Assembly: GCA_964564735.1 (NCBI GenBank)
Contig: CAZMCH010000061.1
Coordinates: 1 to 25,920, forward strand
Length of the DNA: 25,920 bases
From: CAZMCH01 sp964564735
GTDB lineage: Bacteria; Poribacteria; DTPJ01
Direction of reading: 5' to 3'
Shown here: piece by piece, positions 14,415-22,931 of the stretch
Layout of the letters: every line of letters begins with the position of its first letter
Position numbering within the stretch: the first letter of the stretch is position 1
Translations under genes and position numbers: made by a program
The notes under the pieces: generated by a model
Told to the model about the DNA's origin: nothing
Database searches by the model: none
The model's input: only the letters and a program-made list of their open reading frames with translations

Positions 14415-15152
14415 ATGAATAATAACATAATCAAGGTCGGACTACCCATTAATAATGGCACAAACCTTTATCCTATGGTAAAAAATGAATCCACAAATAT
14501 TAGCCCAATAAAAACGGTTAGCAATGATGGCGTTGAAATATGGAATATATCTTTTACTTCTCTTGATTGTACTTATATTGAGACTGTTCGACATATATCA
14601 AGCGAAGGTCCCTTCCCTCCAGAAGTTTTTGCAAAAAGAAAAGCTGATGATATATATAGAGCCATAATTGCCCATCTGGCCGTTGAAGAAGGCGAAGCAA
14701 TAATTCTTTCTGAACTTGAGCCATATTTAAGTAAATTAAATATAGGCGATGCTTTGATTGTAGATGCAAACGGATATACAGAGAAATGGCTTGACAAAAA
14801 TAACGGAGTGATAAATACAGATGAGTATAATCTCAAAAGCCCCTATTTTAGCACATCAGCCATACAAGGCATAATAGACGCTGGTGTATCCATACTTGCA
14901 GGTAATTTTCCATCATTCAGCAATCCAAAGACTGAGGAAGGCTTTGGTATAGATATGATAGCAGAATTTTATAAAAATTGGGATAATATGATCCTTGCAC
15001 CATTGATAAATCTTGATAAAATAGAAGATACAAAGGTTGTTCTGCAAATAAATCCACTCGTGATAGATAATTGTTGTGGATTGCCTTGTTGTCCAATAGT
15101 CTATCAAGGGGAATTGAAACAGAATTTTATGAAATTTGTTAATATGGATTAA
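14415..15152 (+). CDS. Cyclase-family (PF04199, kynurenine-formamidase-like) protein with altered metal site
   Basis: A 245-residue protein that I align, from memory, with the putative cyclase/kynurenine formamidase family. GDALIVDANGYTEKWL (about 111-126) fits the GDIVLLxTGW strand, SPYFSTSAIQGIIDAGVSIL (about 142-161) the substrate-loop helix, and LAPLINLDKI (about 194-203) the conserved ENLxNLxxL block. The metal motif HxGTHxDxPxH should fall at residues 50-60, which read LDCTYIETVRH: the first His is Leu, GTH is CTY and Asp is Glu. The metal site would therefore be damaged or remodelled. ATG 14415 (GAGGG four bases upstream) is preferred to GTG 14358, which lies in the terminator. Function unknown. 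Confidence 0.5.
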   Translation: MNNNIIKVGLPINNGTNLYPMVKNESTNISPIKTVSNDGVEIWNISFTSLDCTYIETVRHISSEGPFPPEVFAKRKADDIYRAIIAHLAVEEGEAIILSELEPYLSKLNIGDALIVDANGYTEKWLDKNNGVINTDEYNLKSPYFSTSAIQGIIDAGVSILAGNFPSFSNPKTEEGFGIDMIAEFYKNWDNMILAPLINLDKIEDTKVVLQINPLVIDNCCGLPCCPIVYQGELKQNFMKFVNMD

Positions 15153-15209
15153 ATGAGAAAAAGATTTAGATAAAGTTTTATTTAAATTTGGGGTAAATAT
15201 AATATATAA

Positions 15210-15694
15210 ATGTCAGAAAAAATGAATTTAGAAGAACATGACATATTATCAATGGATATACCATCAGAAGCAAAAGATATACTATCTTCCTATCCTAAAT
15301 ATTTTGTAATGAGAAATGTTGAGGAACTGATAAAAAACTCATACAAAGATAATGTAGATGGTTTTCATGAAGTTGCTTATGATATTCCTGATAAAGGACG
15401 CATAACAGAGGCTTATGTTTATCGTGTTAGAAACGGGATAGCAGTAAATTATACAGACCCATATATGCGCCGTCGAGACTTCCTCCATTTTTCCTTTATG
15501 TAACAAGACAACCAGAAGTTGAGTTGGAAGCATATAACGAGGGTGCTAAAATACTTAGAGCATTTTTCCATGAACAATTGAGAGATTTTTACAAAGACTC
15601 TCTTCATCCAATAGGAAAGAAAATTATAGAATGTTGTTTTGATGATGGAACTGCTGATGACTATATGAAATTATTGCCTTCAGAACATAAATAG
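15210..15694 (+). pseudogene. Broken gene: frameshift, possibly an internal deletion
   Basis: The first frame gives 97 residues from ATG 15210, ending abruptly at 15503 after YTDPYMRRRD. A second frame, open from 15431, continues protein-like (FFLYVTRQPEVELEAYNEGA, LRAFFHEQLRDFYKDS, GKKIIECCFDDGTADDYMKL) to a stop at 15692-15694. A one-base loss between 15431 and 15503 would explain this; the span of 485 bases is not a multiple of three. I have a weak recollection that NGIAVNYTDPYMRRRDP and the KKIIECC..DG ending are the two ends of a large PEP-carboxykinase-like family (DUF4914); if so, the middle has been deleted. No clear ribosome site or slippery heptamer was seen. Confidence 0.5.
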
Positions 15695-15787
15695 GTTCTG
15701 AAAATGACATCAAAAAGAAAGAATTGCGCTAAAGTGAGAGAATTTGGGGCATACTGAGATATTTATAATGCGAAGGAAATTGACGAT

Positions 15788-16708
15788 ATGCAAAAACCAA
15801 AGATAACAGTTATAGGAAGCTCAAATACAGACCTAGTTGCAACTGTTCCAAAGCTGCCATCACCCGGTGAAACTATCATGGGGAAAGATTTTATCGTTGC
15901 CCCAGGTGGAAAAGGGGCAAACCAAGCTGTTGCAATAGCACGTATCGGTGGAGATGTAACATTTATTGCAAAGGTCGGCATGGACGATTATGGCGAACAG
16001 GCAATAAGGAATTTTAAGAATGATGGCATTAATACATCATTTGTTTTTCGTGATCATAATACGCCATCTGGTGTTGCGCTTATATTTGTGGATGATAATG
16101 GAGAAAATATGCTAGTCCCTGTTCCCGGTGCAAATGGTCGACTTTTGCCTACAGACATAGAAAAAGCCAGATTTGCCATTGAAAGTGCGGATATTCTCGT
16201 TTTACAACTCGAAATTCCTTTAGAAACAGTCGAATATGCCATCATTATCGCTTATGAAAAACAAATTCCAATAGTCCTAAATCCTGCTCCGGGCAGAACG
16301 TTAGAAAAATCGCTTATAGAGAAAGTTACATATATCACACCTAACGAAACAGAAGCAGAAACACTTACAGGCACTAAAGTTACTGATGATTCATCCGCAA
16401 AAAAAGCTGGTGAAGAGCTTCTAAGACTCGGTGCAAAGACTGTTATTATAACAATGGGTAAGCAAGGGGCTATGCTTATAAATTCAGATGAAAGCGTTTT
16501 AATTCCTGCCTTCAAAGTTAATGCAGTCGATGCAACAGCCGCAGGTGATGCCTTTACAGGTGGATTATCTTATGCTGTTGCTAATGGTAAAGATATAAAA
16601 GAAGCAATTAGATTTGGTAACGCTGTTGCAGGCATTACCGTTACCAGAATGGGTGCGCAACCATCAATGCCAACGAAAGATGAACTCGATGAATTCCTTA
16701 GAAAATAG
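15788..16708 (+). CDS. rbsK: Ribokinase (PfkB family)
   Basis: A 306-residue sugar kinase that phosphorylates ribose at O5 with ATP in the cytoplasm. The PfkB signature 1 reads VAPGGKGANQAVAIARIGG (about 37-55) and signature 2 DATAAGDAFTGG (about 248-259), which contains the catalytic Asp and anion hole. E. coli RbsK also has AAGD here, so the Ala is not unusual. ITPNETEAETLTG is the standard substrate-lid block. Start at 15788 is supported by AAGGA nine bases upstream. The 3' end overlaps der by about 29 bases. No ribose transporter is near; ribose could come from nucleoside salvage. Confidence 0.92.
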   Translation: MQKPKITVIGSSNTDLVATVPKLPSPGETIMGKDFIVAPGGKGANQAVAIARIGGDVTFIAKVGMDDYGEQAIRNFKNDGINTSFVFRDHNTPSGVALIFVDDNGENMLVPVPGANGRLLPTDIEKARFAIESADILVLQLEIPLETVEYAIIIAYEKQIPIVLNPAPGRTLEKSLIEKVTYITPNETEAETLTGTKVTDDSSAKKAGEELLRLGAKTVIITMGKQGAMLINSDESVLIPAFKVNAVDATAAGDAFTGGLSYAVANGKDIKEAIRFGNAVAGITVTRMGAQPSMPTKDELDEFLRK

Positions 16709-18062
16709 AGATATAAAGAAAGTAAAAAAACCAATTATTGCGATAGTTGGCAGACCTAATGTTGGAAAGTCAACACTTTTCAACCGAATAGTAGGCAGAG
16801 ATCAAGCTGTCATACACAATAGACCGGGTGTTACGAGAGACCGTATTTATGCTGATGCTACTTTGGACAAGCGCAGTTTTGTTGTGATTGATACAGGCGG
16901 GCTTGATATATCACCAGAAGACAACCTTATAGCAAATGTAAGATCACAGGTTAATATTGCTGTCAATGAAGCGGATGCAATAGTTTTTGTCGTTGATGCT
17001 ATTGATGGGCTAACGCACTGGGATATTGAAGTTGCAGAATCGCTGAGAAAATCAGGCAAACTCATTTATTTAGCTGCAAATAAATCTGATAATGAAAAAA
17101 GGGCAGAAGGCACAGTTGAGTTTTATGAACTCGGATTTGGTGAGCCTTTCCCTATATCTGCTATACATGGTCGGGGTGTAAATGAACTCCTTGAAGAGAT
17201 ATTATTCCAACTACCAGAAATCGAGATAGAAGAGGAAACAGAGATAAAAAAACCTATTAGAATTGCAGTTGTTGGCAAGCCAAATGTTGGTAAGTCATCA
17301 CTTGTCAATGCTATACTCGGTGAATCAAGAGTGATCGTTGATTCTCGCCCCGGAACAACCAGAGATGCAATAAATATACAATTTAGCAGAGATGGTGTTG
17401 ATTTTGAGATCGTTGATACTGCAGGTATGCGCAGAAAGAAAAAGATATTTGATGATGTGGAATCATCAAGCATTGGAAAAGCGATCAATAGCATACATAG
17501 AAGCGATATTGCTTGGGTTGTGATGGATGCGACAGAACAGCCCAGTCAGCAAGATAAGGAGATCGCATCATATATATCAAGACATGGAAAAGCCTGCATA
17601 TTCGTTATGAACAAATGGGATATTGTAGAAAAAGATCACAGGACTTTTGATGAATTTTGTGACTTTATAAGGGCAGATATGGCTTTGTTAGACTATGTGC
17701 CGATAATATCCGTTTCTGCGCTTGAGTCGTTGAGAGTTAATAAATTACTTGAATTAACGCAGATTATTTTTGCCGAATATTCAACTCGTATCGCTACCCC
17801 ACTCTTAAATAGAAGTTTCGGCGATATAATACTTGAACATTCACATCCATTCATTTCAGGCAAACAGCCATCACCAAAATACATAACTCAGGTATCAACA
17901 CAGCCTCCGACATTCGTTATATTTACATCATATCCTGAATTAATTAATGAGCCATATAAAAGATACCTGATTAATCGCTTGCGAGATAAATTTGGTTTTC
18001 AAGGCGCGCCAATAGTTTTGCGTTTTCGTTCTACGAAAAAAGAAGATAATAGAAATTCATAG
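16680..18062 (+). CDS. der: Ribosome biogenesis GTPase Der (EngA)
   Basis: Der is an essential tandem GTPase that assists 50S subunit assembly. About 460 residues contain two complete G domains: GRPNVGKS, DTGGL and NKSD in the first, GKPNVGKS, DTAGM and NKWD in the second. The C-terminal KH-like domain ends NRLRDKFGFQGAPIVLRFR. The frame is open further upstream inside rbsK, but homology starts just before IIAIVGRPNVGKS, so ATG 16680 (or 16689) is taken; neither has a good ribosome site. The overlap with rbsK suggests that der depends on ribosomes finishing rbsK. Eight bases separate it from comEC. Confidence 0.95.
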   Translation: MNSMNSLENRDIKKVKKPIIAIVGRPNVGKSTLFNRIVGRDQAVIHNRPGVTRDRIYADATLDKRSFVVIDTGGLDISPEDNLIANVRSQVNIAVNEADAIVFVVDAIDGLTHWDIEVAESLRKSGKLIYLAANKSDNEKRAEGTVEFYELGFGEPFPISAIHGRGVNELLEEILFQLPEIEIEEETEIKKPIRIAVVGKPNVGKSSLVNAILGESRVIVDSRPGTTRDAINIQFSRDGVDFEIVDTAGMRRKKKIFDDVESSSIGKAINSIHRSDIAWVVMDATEQPSQQDKEIASYISRHGKACIFVMNKWDIVEKDHRTFDEFCDFIRADMALLDYVPIISVSALESLRVNKLLELTQIIFAEYSTRIATPLLNRSFGDIILEHSHPFISGKQPSPKYITQVSTQPPTFVIFTSYPELINEPYKRYLINRLRDKFGFQGAPIVLRFRSTKKEDNRNS

Positions 18063-18070
18063 TATAGTCA

Positions 18071-20704
18071 ATGAATAATCGTCCCGCAGTAAAAATCCTT
18101 ATACCATACCTTGCAGGCATTATCCTTGCCGACCAGCTTAATATTAGTCTGATATTTTTATGGATTGTGTCTGCTATCCTTCTTGCCGTTATTGTTCTTG
18201 CATATAAGAAAAGGTGGCTTTCTTCTTCTAGCGTTATGATAGGTATATGTTTCCTGCTATTCGGATTTATGCGATATGAAGTTAGCATGATCCCACCAAA
18301 AAATTTCGATAAAGTCTTATATAAAGACGTAAAAGTCTATGGAACAGTGCTTGATAGTCAGAAAGAACGAAATGGCGGATCATCTATCCTGATAAATGGC
18401 GAAGCATATTTGCCATCACAACCATCAATTTTTATGAAAGGCAAAATTTCTATTAGATCATGGGAAGATGATACTTTCCCTGAAGTATATGGATATGGTG
18501 ATATAGTAGGCTTAGAGGGAAGATTAAGCCATCCCAGTCCTGCGCGCAATCCCGGAGCATTTAATTATCAAAAATATCTGCATCGTCAGGGCGTATTTGC
18601 AATAATGACGGTTGAAAAGGTCGAGGATGTTCAGCATTTGGGCATAGGCGCAAATGCTTTTTTGAGATGGATAAAAGGCTTTCGCAATAGAGTCGATTTG
18701 GTAATAAATGAAATATCAAGAGATGATGACACTGAATCTATTTTAAGAGGTGTTATTCTCGGTGAAAAAAATGACATGCCTGTGGAACTTTATAATGCTT
18801 TCCGCAAAACTAGCACAACACATATACTTGTTGTGTCGGGTGTCAATTTTGCTATACTTGCAGGATGGGTATATGGAATATTTCAATTGATTAAGAGAAT
18901 ATTAATCAGTTTTGGTGTCAGAAATTCCATATTAGAAAAGAATTTCGTTTCATATATATTTATTTTGCCCATAATAACTATATACGCATTTATGGCAGGT
19001 GCTGAATTCTCTGTTATAAGGGCATTTATATTTATATTGCTTTTCATATTAGCAAATTTATTGAATCGTGATAGCGATCTATTTAACATTCTTGCAATAG
19101 CTGGTTTGTGTATTCTTATACTTTCTCCAGGTGCTTTTTGGCACTTAGGATTTTTGATGTCTTTTGTTGCAGTTATTTCTATAGCATACTTAATGCCTTA
19201 TTGGGATTCCCTGTTTTCCAGATTCAAGAATAAAAGGCTAATATACATATCACTTCAAGGCATTGCAGTATCTATATCGGCGCAATTAGGAGTCGGGCTA
19301 ATTATTGTTTATAGTTTTGGAACTTATTCCTTTTCAGGATATATTGTCAATCCATTAATAGCTTCTTTGGTTTTTTTGCTTACACCTGTAGGATTTATAT
19401 CATGTTTGGCAGGACTTGTTTATTTGCCTTTGGGGATAATATTTGGATGGATAGCTTATATTATTGTTTGGCTATTGAAATCTATTGTTACTTTTTTTGC
19501 AGGTTTTGAATTTCTTTATGTTTCAATTAAAAATTTCTCTTTAATGCAGATTATTGTCGCTATTGCAGTCATTATTTTCATTGCAAACTTACCGTATCTA
19601 TTAAGGAAAAAGCCTTTATTCGCCATTATATTAGACTCAAATACCAATCCTGATATGAGCAATATACACAGATTATTCAAAGATAACAGAATCAGGCTTT
19701 CGGAAAATGCCAAGATTATTGTCACAAAAGTTGGCAAAAAATGGCTTGTAACGGATAATCCATCTAACGATTGGCGTGATAGAAGATCAGCTTATTTAAT
19801 AAAGCAAGACAAAAATGGGATTAATGTGTATAGGGAAAATCAAACTCCACTTTTGGCATGTCTTGTAATAATATCCTTGTCTTTTTTTGCATGGGCAAAT
19901 CTTTATGAAGGTAATATCACAAAAGTAACATATCTTGACGTTGGCGAGGCAGATTCCGCAGTTGTTGATCTCCCAGAAGATTATGAGATTCTAATTGATG
20001 GCGGAGTTCATAGAGGAAAATATAGCTCTGGAGAAAGGGTCGTTTTCCCATTTTTGAATCGTCAGGGCATTGATGATATTGAACTTATGGTCTCAACGCA
20101 TCCCGATAACGATCATACAGGCGGATTAACATATATTGTTGATAATGTTAAGATTGATAAAGCTATCACTGGAAGCTATGGCATGTTTTCACCAACTTAT
20201 AAGGAACTTATTAATAGGCTTGATAGCAAAGGTATAGAATATTATGACGCTATTCCACAGACTATATATGAAAATAGAGATACGAAAGTTGAGATTCTCA
20301 GCAATGGCTATAAAGAATTTCTAAAAGATGAAGAAAGTAGAATGAATAACAATTCTGTTGTTATGAAAGTAACATATAAAAAAGCATCTTTTCTATTTAC
20401 AGGCGATATTGAAAAAGAAGCCGAAAGACAACTTGTGAACTCAGGAAAAGATATTAGAGCTAATGTTATCAAAGTTCCTCATCATGGCAGTTATTCATCA
20501 AGTAGTAATCCATTTATCAATGCGGTTCAGCCAGACATAGCGATTATCTCGGTAGGATATAGGAATTACTATAATCATCCATCAAATCATGTTATTAGAA
20601 GATATAAAAGTTTAGGCACAAGTATCTATCGAACTGACTATCAAGGTGCAGTAACTATCATTACTGATGGTCGTTATGGTTGGATAAGAACAATGAAACC
20701 GTAA
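18071..20704 (+). CDS. comEC: ComEC/Rec2 DNA uptake channel with metallo-beta-lactamase domain
   Basis: An 877-residue polytopic membrane protein that carries single-stranded DNA across the inner membrane in natural competence. Order: N-terminal helices, a DUF4131-like periplasmic domain (about 75-190), the competence domain with THILVVSGVNFAILAG (about 250-264) and multiple helices to about 510, then a soluble 513-592 segment, one helix (593-609) and a metallo-beta-lactamase-like domain from 615 with THPDNDHTGG (676-685) and PHHGS near 795. Metal-ligand motifs are intact. The 80-residue soluble segment between helices is longer than I expect for this position. Start 18071 has little ribosome site and probably relies on coupling to der. 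No other com gene is visible. Confidence 0.92.
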   Translation: MNNRPAVKILIPYLAGIILADQLNISLIFLWIVSAILLAVIVLAYKKRWLSSSSVMIGICFLLFGFMRYEVSMIPPKNFDKVLYKDVKVYGTVLDSQKERNGGSSILINGEAYLPSQPSIFMKGKISIRSWEDDTFPEVYGYGDIVGLEGRLSHPSPARNPGAFNYQKYLHRQGVFAIMTVEKVEDVQHLGIGANAFLRWIKGFRNRVDLVINEISRDDDTESILRGVILGEKNDMPVELYNAFRKTSTTHILVVSGVNFAILAGWVYGIFQLIKRILISFGVRNSILEKNFVSYIFILPIITIYAFMAGAEFSVIRAFIFILLFILANLLNRDSDLFNILAIAGLCILILSPGAFWHLGFLMSFVAVISIAYLMPYWDSLFSRFKNKRLIYISLQGIAVSISAQLGVGLIIVYSFGTYSFSGYIVNPLIASLVFLLTPVGFISCLAGLVYLPLGIIFGWIAYIIVWLLKSIVTFFAGFEFLYVSIKNFSLMQIIVAIAVIIFIANLPYLLRKKPLFAIILDSNTNPDMSNIHRLFKDNRIRLSENAKIIVTKVGKKWLVTDNPSNDWRDRRSAYLIKQDKNGINVYRENQTPLLACLVIISLSFFAWANLYEGNITKVTYLDVGEADSAVVDLPEDYEILIDGGVHRGKYSSGERVVFPFLNRQGIDDIELMVSTHPDNDHTGGLTYIVDNVKIDKAITGSYGMFSPTYKELINRLDSKGIEYYDAIPQTIYENRDTKVEILSNGYKEFLKDEESRMNNNSVVMKVTYKKASFLFTGDIEKEAERQLVNSGKDIRANVIKVPHHGSYSSSSNPFINAVQPDIAIISVGYRNYYNHPSNHVIRRYKSLGTSIYRTDYQGAVTIITDGRYGWIRTMKP

Positions 20705-20771
20705 ATTTATACCAATTTCCATTTTAATATAATAATATCAAATAGACTAACATTATGAGGTGATATAAAAG

Positions 20772-22094
20772 ATGAATAATGCTTTTAAGTATCGTGTAAC
20801 TGATGGCTGGATAAGGGATTTAGCGTCTGAGCCGACACCAAATGATAGATGGCCTTGTATAAGATGGGATGAGCAATTGCTAAAAGACCAAATTAGATTT
20901 TTAGATGTTCAGGCAGAGGTTGGTATGACTTATAATATCGTATGGGGGCTTTTTATAAATCATTCTTGGCCTGTGCCATTTGAAAACGTTATTGATGATG
21001 AACGTGCTGATAAACTCAAAATGTTTGTTTCTGCCGTCCATGAGCGTGGATTAAAGCTAATATCAGGACTAGGCATTTATTCATGGGGCTTTGATGAAGT
21101 GATAGCGAAAGTTCCTGGAGTATCAGCAGGGCATAATAGCGCAATGTGTGCTTTCAGTGACGAAGCATGGGATTGGCAGAAACGAATACTTGATTTTTTA
21201 ATGGATGACAAATGGGGGCTTGATGGCGTTAGTATGCAATCAGCAGATCAGGGACGCTGTAATTGTGATAAATGCAGTAAGTTATCGCCTGCGGAGCATC
21301 ATGCAAAAATTCTCGTTAAATCCGCTGAATATATCCGCTTAACTCGTCCTGAATGGCTTATTGGACAGGCATCTTGGGGGTTACGTCTGGATGATCCAAA
21401 TGAGTTTGAGCATATATTGGAAATTTCTGAGGTAGTTGATTACATGGTTGAGGTTCAAGAACTGTCAGCATTTAATGGGCGCAGAAAAGAGATAAAAAGC
21501 AAGTTAAAATGTGCTTTCGGTTCTGTTGGTGGAGTATTTATTGAGCCTCCTCAGCATTGGGACAGGCTAAGATGGTTTTTGCCATGTGGTATAAACTCGG
21601 CAAAGGCATTAAAAGCCTTATGGGACGATGGTGGAAACGCTGTTGAATATTTCTATCGTCCATTTGTTAATCCTGTTGAGGAAGTATCTTGGCGAGTCGG
21701 TGCGATGATATTAAAGTCACCAGTTATGTCGCCTGAGTCTGCTTTAAGGCAATCGCTTGAGACTGTTTATGGCGTGAGTGGAAGCTCTGCCGAATCGCTA
21801 ACAGATTGGTTTATACGTGGTGAAAACGCCTATTTTTCAAGATCAAGCTTTCGAGTTGGAAATGGTCCTCTTTCGCTTGAACCGCTTATATGGCATGAAA
21901 ACCCATCAATAGCAGGACCAGCGATATATATCAGAGATAGAATGTCTATAGAGGCTCGATCTGAATATGCGAAAGAATTAGAGGAATTGAAGGTTGAGTT
22001 AATGAATATAGATATTCCTTACAAAGACGCACTTAGAAAGACAATAATTGCTATTGACGGAACTCTGAAAGATATATATCTTTTGCAAAAGTGA
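20772..22094 (+). CDS. Uncharacterised protein with TIM-barrel glycoside-hydrolase-like features
   Basis: A 440-residue soluble protein with no signal peptide. Its N-terminal part reads like a glycosidase barrel: HERGLKLISGLGIYSWGF (about 90-107), a GLDGVSMQSADQGRCNCDKC block (149-168) resembling the D-G-x-x-x-x-D...C-x-C-x-x-C segment of GH20- and DUF4838-like proteins, then VDYMVEVQELSAF and YFYRPFVNP. The three clustered cysteines could bind a metal or stabilise the loop. The catalytic residues cannot be assigned. The last 100 residues are helical. ATG 20772 follows an excellent GAGGTGA. It lies 67 bases after comEC and may have its own promoter. A cytoplasmic role in sugar metabolism is inference. 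Confidence 0.55.
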   Translation: MNNAFKYRVTDGWIRDLASEPTPNDRWPCIRWDEQLLKDQIRFLDVQAEVGMTYNIVWGLFINHSWPVPFENVIDDERADKLKMFVSAVHERGLKLISGLGIYSWGFDEVIAKVPGVSAGHNSAMCAFSDEAWDWQKRILDFLMDDKWGLDGVSMQSADQGRCNCDKCSKLSPAEHHAKILVKSAEYIRLTRPEWLIGQASWGLRLDDPNEFEHILEISEVVDYMVEVQELSAFNGRRKEIKSKLKCAFGSVGGVFIEPPQHWDRLRWFLPCGINSAKALKALWDDGGNAVEYFYRPFVNPVEEVSWRVGAMILKSPVMSPESALRQSLETVYGVSGSSAESLTDWFIRGENAYFSRSSFRVGNGPLSLEPLIWHENPSIAGPAIYIRDRMSIEARSEYAKELEELKVELMNIDIPYKDALRKTIIAIDGTLKDIYLLQK

Positions 22095-22118
22095 TTCATA
22101 GTTATTGATAAATTCTTG

Positions 22119-22161
22119 AAAACACCGATAAACACATATTTAATATTTTTCGGTGTTTATC
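22119..22161. terminator. Hairpin between convergent genes with two alternative pairings
   Basis: AAACACCGA (22120-22128) pairs with TCGGTGTTT (22150-22158); alternatively GATAAACAC (22127-22135) pairs with GTGTTTATC (22153-22161). Both stems are perfect nine-base repeats and mutually exclusive. The element sits between the ends of the glycosidase-like gene and nikO, as expected for a shared terminator, but only a four-base T-tract follows on the minus strand and none on the plus. Confidence 0.45.
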
Positions 22162-22182
22162 TGTTCCATCTGTAGTTAATTA

Positions 22183-22917
22183 TTACTTTTCACCCAGCAC
22201 TACTGATAAAGGCACCTCAAGACCATGCGATTCTAATAAAGTCTTATCACTCAGAATATCATTGACATTTCCATCAACGATAATTTTGCCATCATCTATA
22301 AGCACAACTCTTGTGCAAATATCAAAAACCATATCTAAATCATGTGTCGCAATCAGTTTTGTGATTTTTAACTCTTTAAGGAGGTTGATTAGATTGCGCC
22401 TGTGTTTCGGATCGAGATTACTACTCGGTTCATCTAAAACCAGAATCTCTGGAGACATAGAAAGAACAGTTGCAATAGAGACCCTTCTTTTTTCACCATA
22501 GCTTAAATGATGTGATAGTTTATCCATTGCCCAAGTCATATCAACTCTGTCTAAAGCCTCTGTAACTGCATTTTTTACATCTTCTTTTGATAAACCCATA
22601 TACATAGGACCAAAGGCAACATCTTCAAAAACTGTCGGCATAAAAAGCTGACTGTCTGGGTCTTGAAAAACGATCCCAATTTTACTTCGGATTTTCTTTA
22701 GATTTTTTTCTTTTAACTCAATATCAAGAATGTTTATATGACCTTTTCCCTGCAAAAGTCCGTTTAAATGAAGAAGAAAAGTAGATTTTCCCGCCCCATT
22801 AGGTCCTATTATCCCAAGAGTTTCATTTTCGAACACATTAAGATTTATATCTTTCAATGCGGTCGTTCCATCTGGATATGAGTAACCCAATTCTCTAATT
22901 TCGATAACTTTCTTCAT
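22183..22917 (-). CDS. nikO: ECF-type nickel/cobalt transporter ATPase (NikO/CbiO)
   Basis: A 244-residue ABC ATPase that powers the group I energy-coupling-factor transporter from the cytoplasmic face. Walker A GPNGAGKST (38-46), Q-loop VFQDPDSQLF (83-92), signature LSYGEKRRV (138-146), Walker B ILVLDEP (158-164) and switch His in ATHD are all intact. QDPDSQLF and LSYGEKRR are characteristic of CbiO/NikO proteins. It is the last gene of the module, 14 bases after nikQ. Nickel rather than cobalt is inferred from the nikR gene and the PDGLE protein in the same cluster. Confidence 0.9.
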   Translation of the reverse strand: MKKVIEIRELGYSYPDGTTALKDINLNVFENETLGIIGPNGAGKSTFLLHLNGLLQGKGHINILDIELKEKNLKKIRSKIGIVFQDPDSQLFMPTVFEDVAFGPMYMGLSKEDVKNAVTEALDRVDMTWAMDKLSHHLSYGEKRRVSIATVLSMSPEILVLDEPSSNLDPKHRRNLINLLKELKITKLIATHDLDMVFDICTRVVLIDDGKIIVDGNVNDILSDKTLLESHGLEVPLSVVLGEK

Positions 22918-22931
22918 AAATATCTTTCAGC

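Noticed and set aside
15470..15503. Programmed -1 frameshift in the 15210 gene
   Set aside because: No X_XXY_YYZ heptamer in the zero frame and no clear downstream pseudoknot; mutation or sequencing error is simpler.
15764..15769. TATAAT as a promoter for rbsK
   Set aside because: No -35 box at proper spacing, and transcription would begin almost at the ribosome site.
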